Below, piece after piece: positions 55,956-63,394 of a DNA stretch of 64,000 nucleotides (positions are counted from its first letter, which is position 1; each line of letters starts with the position of its first letter). The notes below the pieces were generated by a model that saw nothing but the letters and a program-made list of their open reading frames with translations, was not told the DNA's origin and did no database searches. Source of the DNA: Aquimonas sp046318115 (lineage in GTDB: Bacteria > Pseudomonadota > Gammaproteobacteria > Xanthomonadales > Xanthomonadaceae); assembly GCA_046318115.1 (NCBI GenBank), contig JBKCVA010000031.1, positions 1 to 64,000 on the forward strand, given 5' to 3'. The position numbers and the translations under genes are program-made.

Positions 55956-57166
55956 GGCGGTGCTCCGGTCAGTCCCGCGACCGCGTCACTCGGCGGGAGG
56001 GTGGAGGGCTCCGCTTGCACACGCATGCCGTCTTCCAGCTTGCGCAGCAGCGCCGGCGGTCCGGCCACAAAGACCGCCTCAAGCAGTGCCGGCTCGCGCA
56101 CTTCGACGTAGTCGGCATCGCTGTGCCCGAGCGCCAGCGCGCGTCGCCGTACGCGCCCGTCTTCCACGATCCAGGCGTGGCCAAGGCCTGGATCCTCGCT
56201 GCTGGTCTGGACGGCGCTGAGCGGCAGGCTGAGCGCTGGCGCGCTGTCCTCGTGCCAGCTTCCGCGCAGGCTCATGCCGGGGCGCAAGCCCGCGGTCGGC
56301 CGGGTGAGGGCGACGCGCACCGGGTAGCGCACGCCCGTTCGACCGGAATGGCCCATCGCGGGTTGCAGGGGTTCGGCACCGAGCTCACGCACGCGCCCCG
56401 GCAGGTCTGCGTCGAGCAGCGCGGGCAGCTGCAGGTCGATGGGGTCACCCGGTTCGAGTCGTGCGATCTCGGCCTCAGGCACCTCCAGTTCGGCCTCCAG
56501 CGTACTCATGTCCGCGAGGCGCACGAGATCGCCCTGCTCGTAGCCGCCGACCGGTGCGACGAATTCGCCCGGTTTGATGCTCACCTTCAGCACGCGGCCG
56601 TCGATGGGTGCATAGCCGCGTGTCTGGGCCAGGGCGGCATCGAGCTTGCCGATCGATTGCCGGAGCTGCTCGGCGCGCGCCTGCGCCAGCTGGAGCTCGG
56701 CGTCGGCTTCGGTGGCCTGCACTTCGAGTCGGGTCAGGTCGGCGGCTCCGAGCCAGCCTTGCGCTGCGAGCCGTTGGCCGCGCTGCAGGTGCGCCTGCGC
56801 CTGCGACCTCTGGGCCCGCGCACGCTGCACAACGGCCGCGCTGCCGTGCAGCTCCGAGCGTGCCGCCGCCAAGTCCGCCTGCAGCTGGCTGTCGTCCAGC
56901 TCGAACAGCAGCTCACCGCGCTGCACATCCTCGCCTTCGCGCACATGCACGGCGAGCACCCGGCCGAACGCACCCGCGCCCAGACCTGCGGTTTCGCGAG
57001 CGACCAAGCGTCCCTCGAACTCGCGGCCCGGAGTCAGCACTCGCGACTGCACCTGGACGGTCTGCGCCTGTTCAATGCGCTCGCTGCTGAGCCAGGGTCG
57101 CAGAGTTGGCAGACAGATCAGACCGAGCAGGGTCACGCCGACCAGGGTGGCGCGCCGGCGGTTCAT
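55952..57166 (-). CDS. periplasmic efflux adaptor (HlyD/MacA family)
   Basis: 404 residues. One N-terminal membrane anchor (about 8-25), a barrel-sandwich/lipoyl domain with RVLAVHVREGEDVQRGELLFELDD, a coiled-coil hairpin (about 85-165), the return strand YAPIDGRVLKVSIKPGEFV, and a beta-barrel with membrane-proximal domain. It would join the inner-membrane MacB-like pump to an outer-membrane channel, which is not encoded here. Both ends overlap neighbours by 4 bp. The start MNRRRATLVG avoids a longer frame that lacks a membrane anchor. Confidence 0.87.
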   Translation of the reverse strand: MNRRRATLVGVTLLGLICLPTLRPWLSSERIEQAQTVQVQSRVLTPGREFEGRLVARETAGLGAGAFGRVLAVHVREGEDVQRGELLFELDDSQLQADLAAARSELHGSAAVVQRARAQRSQAQAHLQRGQRLAAQGWLGAADLTRLEVQATEADAELQLAQARAEQLRQSIGKLDAALAQTRGYAPIDGRVLKVSIKPGEFVAPVGGYEQGDLVRLADMSTLEAELEVPEAEIARLEPGDPIDLQLPALLDADLPGRVRELGAEPLQPAMGHSGRTGVRYPVRVALTRPTAGLRPGMSLRGSWHEDSAPALSLPLSAVQTSSEDPGLGHAWIVEDGRVRRRALALGHSDADYVEVREPALLEAVFVAGPPALLRKLEDGMRVQAEPSTLPPSDAVAGLTGAPP

Positions 57167-57846
57167 GACAGCCCCGCAAGGCCGATCAAGGCCGCAGTGG
57201 GCAGCAGGGCGAGCCCGATCGCGCTGGGCCATCCCAGCCCGAGCCACTGGCGCAGGCCGCTGCTGCAGACGGCCAGTTTGAGCAGGAGCGGCGCTGAGAA
57301 CAGCCCGGCGAGGGCGGCCAGCGAGTCCGGAAGGTCATCAACGCCCAGCAGAGAGAGCAGTGAGAGCGCATTGAACACGTCCTCGAAGCGCTGCCGCTCG
57401 CCGCCGACGACCACCAACAGAAGGCCGGCCAGCATGCCCAGCACGCCGGGCAGCGCGCACCAGGCAGCGAAGGCGAACCAGTGGCCGAAGCTGCGCAGGT
57501 CGTCGCGTAGCCGGGCCACCAGGAAGAACAGCAGGGCTTCGAGGCCGATCATGAGCGGAAAGCTGAGCATCAGGCTGACGATCGAGGCGGTGATCAGGCT
57601 GCGACGATTGATCCATTCGAAGGCTTCAGCGGGCGCACCGGGGTAGCGCTCGCTCATATCCGAGCGCAGCCACTCGATGTCCACTTGCAGGTAGTACAAG
57701 GTCGACAGCAGCACCGCCGATCCCAGCAGGATCAGCAGGGGGGCAAGCGGGCGCGGACGCCGGTCCAGCCCTTGCCAGGCGGCGGCGTTGTCGAACGCGA
57801 AGCGGCCAAGCTGCTGCGGCAGGCTGAGGGTGATCTGTGCGCTCAT
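57163..57846 (-). CDS. YIP1-like multi-pass membrane protein
   Basis: 227 residues starting MSAQITLSLPQQ. About five hydrophobic helices: LAPLLILLGSAVLLSTLYYL, ITASIVSLMLSFPLMIGLEA, WCALPGVLGMLAGLLLVVV, LAALAGLFSAPLLLK and the C-terminal segment. The helix spacing is that of YIP1-family membrane proteins, but this is a topology-based guess. Its position between the efflux adaptor and the protease suggests a role in export or immunity. It overlaps the adaptor gene by 4 bp. Confidence 0.65.
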   Translation of the reverse strand: MSAQITLSLPQQLGRFAFDNAAAWQGLDRRPRPLAPLLILLGSAVLLSTLYYLQVDIEWLRSDMSERYPGAPAEAFEWINRRSLITASIVSLMLSFPLMIGLEALLFFLVARLRDDLRSFGHWFAFAAWCALPGVLGMLAGLLLVVVGGERQRFEDVFNALSLLSLLGVDDLPDSLAALAGLFSAPLLLKLAVCSSGLRQWLGLGWPSAIGLALLPTAALIGLAGLS

Positions 57847-57850
57847 GGGC

Positions 57851-58087
57851 TCACCACTCCTCCGGCCGCGGCGCCGGTTCAGGACGGAGAAGCTTGAACA
57901 GCACAAAGACCGTGCCGAGCAGGAAGGCCAGGCTCATCAGCAGCAGCCCCGGCGGTAGATCGAGCAGACTTTCGCCGCGATCGAGGGCGGGTCTCAGCAG
58001 GCCGACGTAGAACCCGGCCGCCGTGCCGACGAACGAACAGATGGCGCCCAGGATGACCCCGAGACGGGCTTGCGGATTGAGTTTCAT
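57851..58087 (-). CDS. small two-helix membrane protein
   Basis: 78 residues. Two hydrophobic segments (about 9-30 and 48-67) separated by a short charged loop, and a proline-rich C-terminus (PEPAPRPEEW). It is not a RiPP precursor: there is no Ser/Thr/Cys-rich core, and Cys occurs once in a membrane segment. It overlaps the protease gene by 4 bp. Function unknown; a protease or transporter accessory, or immunity protein, are possible. Confidence 0.65.
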   Translation of the reverse strand: MKLNPQARLGVILGAICSFVGTAAGFYVGLLRPALDRGESLLDLPPGLLLMSLAFLLGTVFVLFKLLRPEPAPRPEEW

Positions 58088-58665
58088 GCGACACCTCCAA
58101 AGCTGTGTGGCCAGAATTGACGGGCCAGCGCGAGGCTGGCGCCGGAGAGTGCGAGCAGTACCAGCAGCGTCACCGCGACGTTCAGCAGGCGGCAATCCAG
58201 CGCATCGGCGGCGACGCGCTGCAGCCGCTGCAGCTGCCCGCCGTCGGTATCGCCCTGCGGCTGCGCATTGCTGGCAAACATGAGGGCAGCGCTGAGCGCG
58301 CAGCCCAGCGCCAGGTCGACCCATGGGCCCGGGGTCAACAGCAGCACCGCCAGCGCCGCGATCAGCAGGCCAAGCGCGTCGGCGATCGGCCCCGCCATCA
58401 ACACACGAGCCCGCACGCGAGCGCTCAGGCCAGGCTGTGCGCTCGCCTGATAGCGAGGCTTCAGGCGTCCGCTGGCGGTCCACTCAAGCCGCCCCTGCAG
58501 GCCGTGCCAACGCCCGACCGCCCAGTGCGCGATCTCATGCATCAGCACCAGCGGCGGCAATGCCGCCAGGGCAGCGCACAGCAGCCAGAGCGAGGCCTGG
58601 GCGCTGCCGGCGATCGCGGCGAGCGCCGCGCAGCCGAGCAGGGCGAGCGTCAGCAGCGGCTTCAT
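58084..58665 (-). CDS. M50-type intramembrane zinc metalloprotease
   Basis: 193 residues, all-membrane. The zinc motif is HEIAH at residues 43-47, and a second motif N133-x2-P136-x4-D141-G-G corresponds to the conserved NxxP...DGG of site-2-type proteases. It is shorter than housekeeping RseP and lacks a PDZ domain. In a cluster with YcaO maturation genes it is a good candidate for leader-peptide removal or processing at the membrane. Overlaps on both sides are ATGA. Confidence 0.8.
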   Translation of the reverse strand: MKPLLTLALLGCAALAAIAGSAQASLWLLCAALAALPPLVLMHEIAHWAVGRWHGLQGRLEWTASGRLKPRYQASAQPGLSARVRARVLMAGPIADALGLLIAALAVLLLTPGPWVDLALGCALSAALMFASNAQPQGDTDGGQLQRLQRVAADALDCRLLNVAVTLLVLLALSGASLALARQFWPHSFGGVA

Positions 58666-60731
58666 GACGGCTTCGCCTCGTCCGCGCTGGTCTCGGGAAG
58701 CTTGGCGCTCGGCTGGGCAGTTCCGAACGCGAAGCCGAACAGCACGTGCTTCGACAGGGAGTCATCAGGGAGGCCGGCGGCCAACTCGCGCTCGCTGATC
58801 GCGCCGCAGGGACAACCGCCCAAGCCGTGGTCAGACAGCGACAGCCACAGAGCGCCCATCCACTCGCCCGCCGAGCGCACGCGCCGGTGATAGTCGGCGA
58901 GCGGCTCCGCCACACGTTCGCCCGGGCCGGGGCCGAGGACGAAGATTCGTTGTCCGGCCTGGTCAAGTGTGTGCTGCGAGTAGTACAGGCCCTGGTCGGG
59001 CAGCCGGTCTTCGCGCGGCGCGTCGAGCAGCTTCCATTCGGTCGCTTGCGGGCTGCGCAGCCAACGCCGCAGGTGGGCACCGTCGCGCTGCACCAGCAGC
59101 AGCTGCAGCGAGGGATCGACATCAGGCGGCTGCGCGGCGTCAATCAGCTGCTGCGCACCGGCTGCGGGTAGCGCGTCGGGCAGGTAGTGGCGCACTGCCC
59201 AGCGCGAACGTACTCGCGTTTGCAGCGTGTCGATGGCCTGCGGATCCCGTGCCTCGTTCGGCGCGATGCGCTGGCACCAGCTCAGCTCGTAGTAGTGGCG
59301 CCGACGTTCAACCAGGGGGGCCAGCAGCGCAGGGAGCTCGGCAGCTTCTCCGCTGAGGCCTTGGGCGTGCGCTGCCTGTCGCCAGTAGGCCAAGGCCACT
59401 CCGCCGTCCAGCCACACCAGCTTGCGACCGAAGAATCCGTATTTGCGGCTCGTGCGCTCGTGGTTGCCAAGGCAGACGAGATGGACCTCGAGCGGCGCGT
59501 CGGCCAGCCCCTGACCTGCCGCCACGAGTTCGAAGTCGCCGCACTCGGGAATGAAGCGGAGCAGCAGGCTGCGCGCAGCGTCGCGGATCGAGACCAGCTG
59601 CTCGGGCGAGCCGAGGTTGCCGCCGCTCGGGCAGTTGCGGACGACACGCTCACCCTCGTGGCGCACCCCGAACACTTGCTGCATCGCCGCCTGCAGGCGC
59701 TCGGCGAACATCTCCGGCAGCAGCTCCGACAGCCGCTGCGACGGCAGCGCCGGCTGCACGGTTTCAAGGCTGGCCGCGAGATTGGAGGCCTGGTAGTGGA
59801 CCTCGTGAGGCTTGCTGCCTACCAGTGCCTTTGACGGTACGGCGACGAGTGCTGCTTGCTCCGCCCAGTCCCGCAGGGCGTCCTCTGCCACCCGCTGCGA
59901 AGCGCTGATTGCGGCAACGCGCTCCACCTGCAGGCGACCTCCACGAAGGGCGAAACGGAGCAGGCTCTGGGTGAAGGCCGGCGCCGCAGCCCGCGCGGCC
60001 AGCAGCTGCATCTGGTGCACCAGGGCCGACAGCAGCAGAGGCTCCGGCGTGCCCGCGCTGCTGCCGAAGCTGGCGATCACGTCCCGCAAAGCCAGGCCTC
60101 TTCGCATCAGGAAGGGGCCGATCGACACTGCGTCGCCGCCCAGCAGCACCGGAATCAGCTTGCCGCCTCCGGCAAGCAGCGCTTCGACATCCGGCAGCGG
60201 ATCGCTGACCGTGAGCGGCAGAAAGGCGAAGTCATCGCCCGAAAGATCGGCATCGCTCACTTCGACGCGGCCGCCGCCGTCGCGGATCGCGCCCTCCAGC
60301 AGCGGATGGCTGCGCAGCAAGCGCAGCGGCTGCCGGTAGGCGCGTACCGCGGTGTCGCGGTCGCCGTGCAGCCGGGTCTGGTCGAGGCTGCGCGCCAGGA
60401 AGCTCTCGACGGCTGCCGGTTCGCTTCCAATGGCTGGCGTATCGGCACGCGCAGCGTTCTCCAGCAGCCCCGCGCGGAACAGATTGCGCAGGTAGTAGAT
60501 GCTGCCCGGGCAGTGGCCGAATGCTTCGATCGGCGTGCGCCCGTTGATCTCGGTGAGCAGGCTGCGCAGCGGCTTGCCGGCGTACTGCACTGGAAAGATC
60601 GAGCCGTACAGCCCGCCGAAGGCGGCCATCTTGTCGGCGTCGAGCTGATGCCAGCGGATCTCGGGCAGGACCCGGGGATAGGCGGGAACGGCGGCGTCGA
60701 TCTCGGGGTCGCCGGTCAGTGCGAAGGCCAT
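58662..60731 (-). CDS. fusion of an apparent peptide-recognition domain with tandem nitroreductase-like dehydrogenase domains
   Basis: 689 residues. The N-terminus (about 24-95) is a small winged-helix-like region (GKPLRSLLTEINGRTP, RNLFRAGLL) that looks like a RiPP recognition element. The middle (about 100-330) is weakly E1-like, with LIPVLLGGDAVSIGPFL. The C-terminal half holds two FMN-enzyme-like halves. The first has PSGGNLGSPEQL (369-380) and a following GGVALAYWRQAAHAQGL helix. The second has WAVRHYLPDALP (511-522) and GALWLSLSDHGLGGCP (626 onward). This fits a SagB-like dehydrogenase that oxidises azolines to azoles. It overlaps the E1-like gene by 16 bp. Confidence 0.75.
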   Translation of the reverse strand: MAFALTGDPEIDAAVPAYPRVLPEIRWHQLDADKMAAFGGLYGSIFPVQYAGKPLRSLLTEINGRTPIEAFGHCPGSIYYLRNLFRAGLLENAARADTPAIGSEPAAVESFLARSLDQTRLHGDRDTAVRAYRQPLRLLRSHPLLEGAIRDGGGRVEVSDADLSGDDFAFLPLTVSDPLPDVEALLAGGGKLIPVLLGGDAVSIGPFLMRRGLALRDVIASFGSSAGTPEPLLLSALVHQMQLLAARAAAPAFTQSLLRFALRGGRLQVERVAAISASQRVAEDALRDWAEQAALVAVPSKALVGSKPHEVHYQASNLAASLETVQPALPSQRLSELLPEMFAERLQAAMQQVFGVRHEGERVVRNCPSGGNLGSPEQLVSIRDAARSLLLRFIPECGDFELVAAGQGLADAPLEVHLVCLGNHERTSRKYGFFGRKLVWLDGGVALAYWRQAAHAQGLSGEAAELPALLAPLVERRRHYYELSWCQRIAPNEARDPQAIDTLQTRVRSRWAVRHYLPDALPAAGAQQLIDAAQPPDVDPSLQLLLVQRDGAHLRRWLRSPQATEWKLLDAPREDRLPDQGLYYSQHTLDQAGQRIFVLGPGPGERVAEPLADYHRRVRSAGEWMGALWLSLSDHGLGGCPCGAISERELAAGLPDDSLSKHVLFGFAFGTAQPSAKLPETSADEAKPS

Positions 60732-61306
60732 GGCAGGTCTCCCAGCAGGTGGCAGGTGAAGCGCTCGGGACCGGCGTGGCTGCGGCCGCTGACGCGGCGG
60801 CAGCGGCAGCCGTGCACGGCGAGCAGAGGGGCGCCCTGGTGTTGCGCACCGAACTGGTCGATGACGGTGGCGCCGGCCTGCGGCACCTCGAGCGACTTCA
60901 GCACCAGTTCGGCGACCAGGCGTGCGGTGCTCGGCAGGAAGCCCGCGTACTCGAACTGCGGATCACGCTCGCTGTTGGCGATCACCGATTCGCAGAATTC
61001 GACGCTGTACGGCGGCGGCGGCGCGCTGACGAAGCGCCGCCGGAAGCAGCGGGCGCAGGCGCTGGCGTCTTCGAGCAGCGGCGTGATCACCGCGTAGCGT
61101 TCGAACAGGAAGGCGCCGATGACGCGGCTGTGGCGCGTCTGCAGCTCCTCGAGCAGGTGCAGGTCGGGGGCCGCGCTCAGGTGCAGCGCCAGCTCGGGGC
61201 CATGGCCTTCGATACGACCCTGCAGCAGGGCCGCCACGGCTTCGCCGAAGCGACCGCGTGCGCTGATCGCAGGGCCATGCAGGACGGGAGAAAGTACGGC
61301 GGACAT
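60716..61306 (-). CDS. short E1-like TOMM cyclodehydratase partner (zinc-binding)
   Basis: 196 residues. Key segments are VIGAFLFERYAVITPLLED, CARC at residues 84-87 and HGCRC at 165-169, the two cysteine pairs that bind zinc in E1-like cyclodehydratase C proteins. Typical E1-like TOMM proteins are about twice this long and include a peptide-binding N-terminus; that part may have moved to the neighbouring fusion. Its Zn-site and context beside the YcaO gene support the role. Called from motifs, not a full-length match. Confidence 0.7.
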   Translation of the reverse strand: MSAVLSPVLHGPAISARGRFGEAVAALLQGRIEGHGPELALHLSAAPDLHLLEELQTRHSRVIGAFLFERYAVITPLLEDASACARCFRRRFVSAPPPPYSVEFCESVIANSERDPQFEYAGFLPSTARLVAELVLKSLEVPQAGATVIDQFGAQHQGAPLLAVHGCRCRRVSGRSHAGPERFTCHLLGDLPWPSH

Positions 61307-61313
61307 GTCGACC

Positions 61314-62621
61314 TCAGGCGAAGGGTTGAGGGGCGGGGTTGAGCCAGTCCGCCTGCGCGCCGCGAAGCCCGAGCCAGCGGGCGAATTCGGCGAGGCGGCG
61401 GGCGCCCAGGAAGCGCGAGCGGTGCATGAAGCTCATCGGCATCAGACCGGGAATGAAGGCGCGCACCGACACCAGCTCGCAGTCGCGCAGCTCGTCTGGC
61501 GTCAGCTCGGCGAGGTAGGCGTCTTTGCCATGCGCGCCGAGCAGGGCGTGCAGGTAGGCGAAACCTGCTTCCGGCGTCTCCGGTGCGGTGGCGTCGAGAT
61601 CGAACAGCGCCTGCGCGTCGATGTCGCCGCCGCGATCGAGGAAAGCGAATGCCGGTGCGCGGGCGGGGTGCATCATGTGCACGGCGCCGTCCAGCAGGCT
61701 CTGGAATTCGCTCAGTGCCTCCGGTGGACGATGGTTGGTCATCTCCAGCGCCGCGCCGATCATCACCATCTCGCTGACCGCCTTGTCGACGGCGCGGGCG
61801 TAGCGGAAGTCCGCCGCACAGCCGACGACATTGACCACGCGCGGATGCCGCGGGCGGTGGCGGCGGGCGTAGACCACCGGCACCCCGAGGTCGGTGGTGC
61901 CACGGTAGAGGGCGATATCGCCGGCCGACAGCACTTCGGCCACCGCGGGAGAGAGCGCGTCCAGGGCCAGGGCATCCAGATGGATGCGCGGCAGCGGCCG
62001 GCAGGTCAGCCAATTGAGCGACAGCGCATCGCGCTCGATCACTTCCAGCAGTCCCGACACGGCGGCGCGGGTGCGGTCGACGTGCACGGCGACGCCGGTC
62101 GAGATCGGGTTCCAGAAGCGCTCGCTGCTCCAGGCGCGCGGATACAGATGGGTGACCACGCTTGGAATCAGGCGGATGGCCTGATCCGAAAGACGCACCG
62201 ACTGCACCCAGCGGATCGCCTCGGCCGGTTCGAAGTTGTGCAGCATCTGACCCGGTGCCGCCAGTTCCTCGGCCGACAGCCTGGGCAGCGCCCGCCAGTC
62301 GAAGGCGCTGCTGCCGAGCTCGTCGGCGCTGGCGATCAGATACTCGCCGTCGTCGAGCACGGCGCTGCTGTAGCGCTCGGCGGCTTCCGCGATCGCCTTG
62401 AGGTCAGCGAGCGCCGGCTCGGGTTCTGAAGCCGCGCCATACAGCCCGAAGTTCCAGCTTTCGCGACCCGACCAGTCGCGAACGTAGGGGAACAGTCGCG
62501 CGAGGTTGGAGGTCCGGCACTGCACCACATGGAAGGCGCGGTCGAGGAAACTGTTCAGATGCACGGGTTCGGTTCGGCCGATGGTGCCGAGGAAGCCCTG
62601 CGAAAGCGCATGCACGCTCAT
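61314..62621 (-). CDS. YcaO-family azoline-forming cyclodehydratase
   Basis: 435 residues starting MSVHALSQGFLGTIGRTEP. ATP-binding motifs are present: E79-A-A-E82-R-Y-S in the first motif, EVIERDALSLNW with E193, E196 and R197 in the second, and K280-x3-E284. It ends NPAPQPFA, a PxPxP motif seven residues from the C-terminus, the hallmark of azoline-forming YcaO proteins. It should phosphorylate backbone amides of Ser/Thr/Cys in the precursor and cyclise them. Start at 62621 is set by the 4-bp ATGA overlap with the preceding gene. Confidence 0.9.
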   Translation of the reverse strand: MSVHALSQGFLGTIGRTEPVHLNSFLDRAFHVVQCRTSNLARLFPYVRDWSGRESWNFGLYGAASEPEPALADLKAIAEAAERYSSAVLDDGEYLIASADELGSSAFDWRALPRLSAEELAAPGQMLHNFEPAEAIRWVQSVRLSDQAIRLIPSVVTHLYPRAWSSERFWNPISTGVAVHVDRTRAAVSGLLEVIERDALSLNWLTCRPLPRIHLDALALDALSPAVAEVLSAGDIALYRGTTDLGVPVVYARRHRPRHPRVVNVVGCAADFRYARAVDKAVSEMVMIGAALEMTNHRPPEALSEFQSLLDGAVHMMHPARAPAFAFLDRGGDIDAQALFDLDATAPETPEAGFAYLHALLGAHGKDAYLAELTPDELRDCELVSVRAFIPGLMPMSFMHRSRFLGARRLAEFARWLGLRGAQADWLNPAPQPFA

Positions 62622-63391
62622 GCCGCAATCTCCTTGTGCGAGGCGCGGGCGGCGTGATCCGCCAGCAGCAGCAGATAGGCCGACTCGCGCCCGGTGAAGC
62701 CGAGCCGGTTGAGGGCTGCGGCGAGGAAGTCGAGCGCGGCAAGCTCGCCCCAGTGCGCGAACATCGCGCTCGACTCGGGCAGGTCTTCGGGCCGCCCGAG
62801 GCTGACCGCGCGGCGCCGCAGCAGCTCGAGTTCGGGCGCGCTGAAGCGGTCCTCGAGCAGGGCATCGAGGGACTCGCCCTGCGGCTCGACCGCCAGCACC
62901 CGTGTGCACAGCGCCAGCGCCAGTTGCTTGGTGTCGAGCGCGCGCTCCAAGGCATCTAGGGCGAGCCCGCTCAGGGCCACTGCCTGCGGCTGCAGCAGAG
63001 ATTCCATGCGCACCACGAGGCCGTTGCTCCGACGTTTGCCGCTGGCTGCACCCTCCGAGATCAGCGGCACCGCATCCCAGGGCAGGCTGAACATGGCTTC
63101 GTCCAGCAGCTGTTCGGCGCAGCCGTACAGGCGATTGCGGGTGGACAGCAGCGTGTCCGGCAGCTGCAGGTCCATCACCAGCACGGGTGCGCCGTTGCAC
63201 CACTCGAAGCGATGGTCGAGCACCTCACAGGCCTCGCGACGGGCGGCGGCGCGCAGGCGGTGGGCCAGCCGCAGCAGTGGGGTGTGGCGCAGGCCAGCCG
63301 TGACGCTGAGCCGGTAGGCGATGCCCGTGGAGTCCTGCGACGCGGCGGCGTCGTCGTCAGCCAGTTCGAGGTCAGAGAGTTCGATGCGCAC
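62618..63391 (-). CDS. unrecognised protein of the TOMM operon
   Basis: 257 residues. Starts MRIELSDLELADDDAA, has no signal peptide or membrane helix, and is mainly helical, with segments LRHTPLLRLAHRLRAAARRE and FAHWGELAALDFLAAALNRLG. I recognise no domain. Its position at the front of the YcaO operon and its coupling by overlap make a role in peptide maturation likely (scaffold, leader binder or extra modifying enzyme). It could be the missing leader-binding part of the split E1-like system. Confidence 0.75.
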   Translation of the reverse strand: MRIELSDLELADDDAAASQDSTGIAYRLSVTAGLRHTPLLRLAHRLRAAARREACEVLDHRFEWCNGAPVLVMDLQLPDTLLSTRNRLYGCAEQLLDEAMFSLPWDAVPLISEGAASGKRRSNGLVVRMESLLQPQAVALSGLALDALERALDTKQLALALCTRVLAVEPQGESLDALLEDRFSAPELELLRRRAVSLGRPEDLPESSAMFAHWGELAALDFLAAALNRLGFTGRESAYLLLLADHAARASHKEIAA

Positions 63392-63394
63392 GAC

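Noticed and set aside
57851..58087. The 78-residue protein as the RiPP precursor
   Set aside because: It has two membrane helices and no Cys/Ser/Thr-rich core. No other small frame in the operon gaps looks like a precursor.
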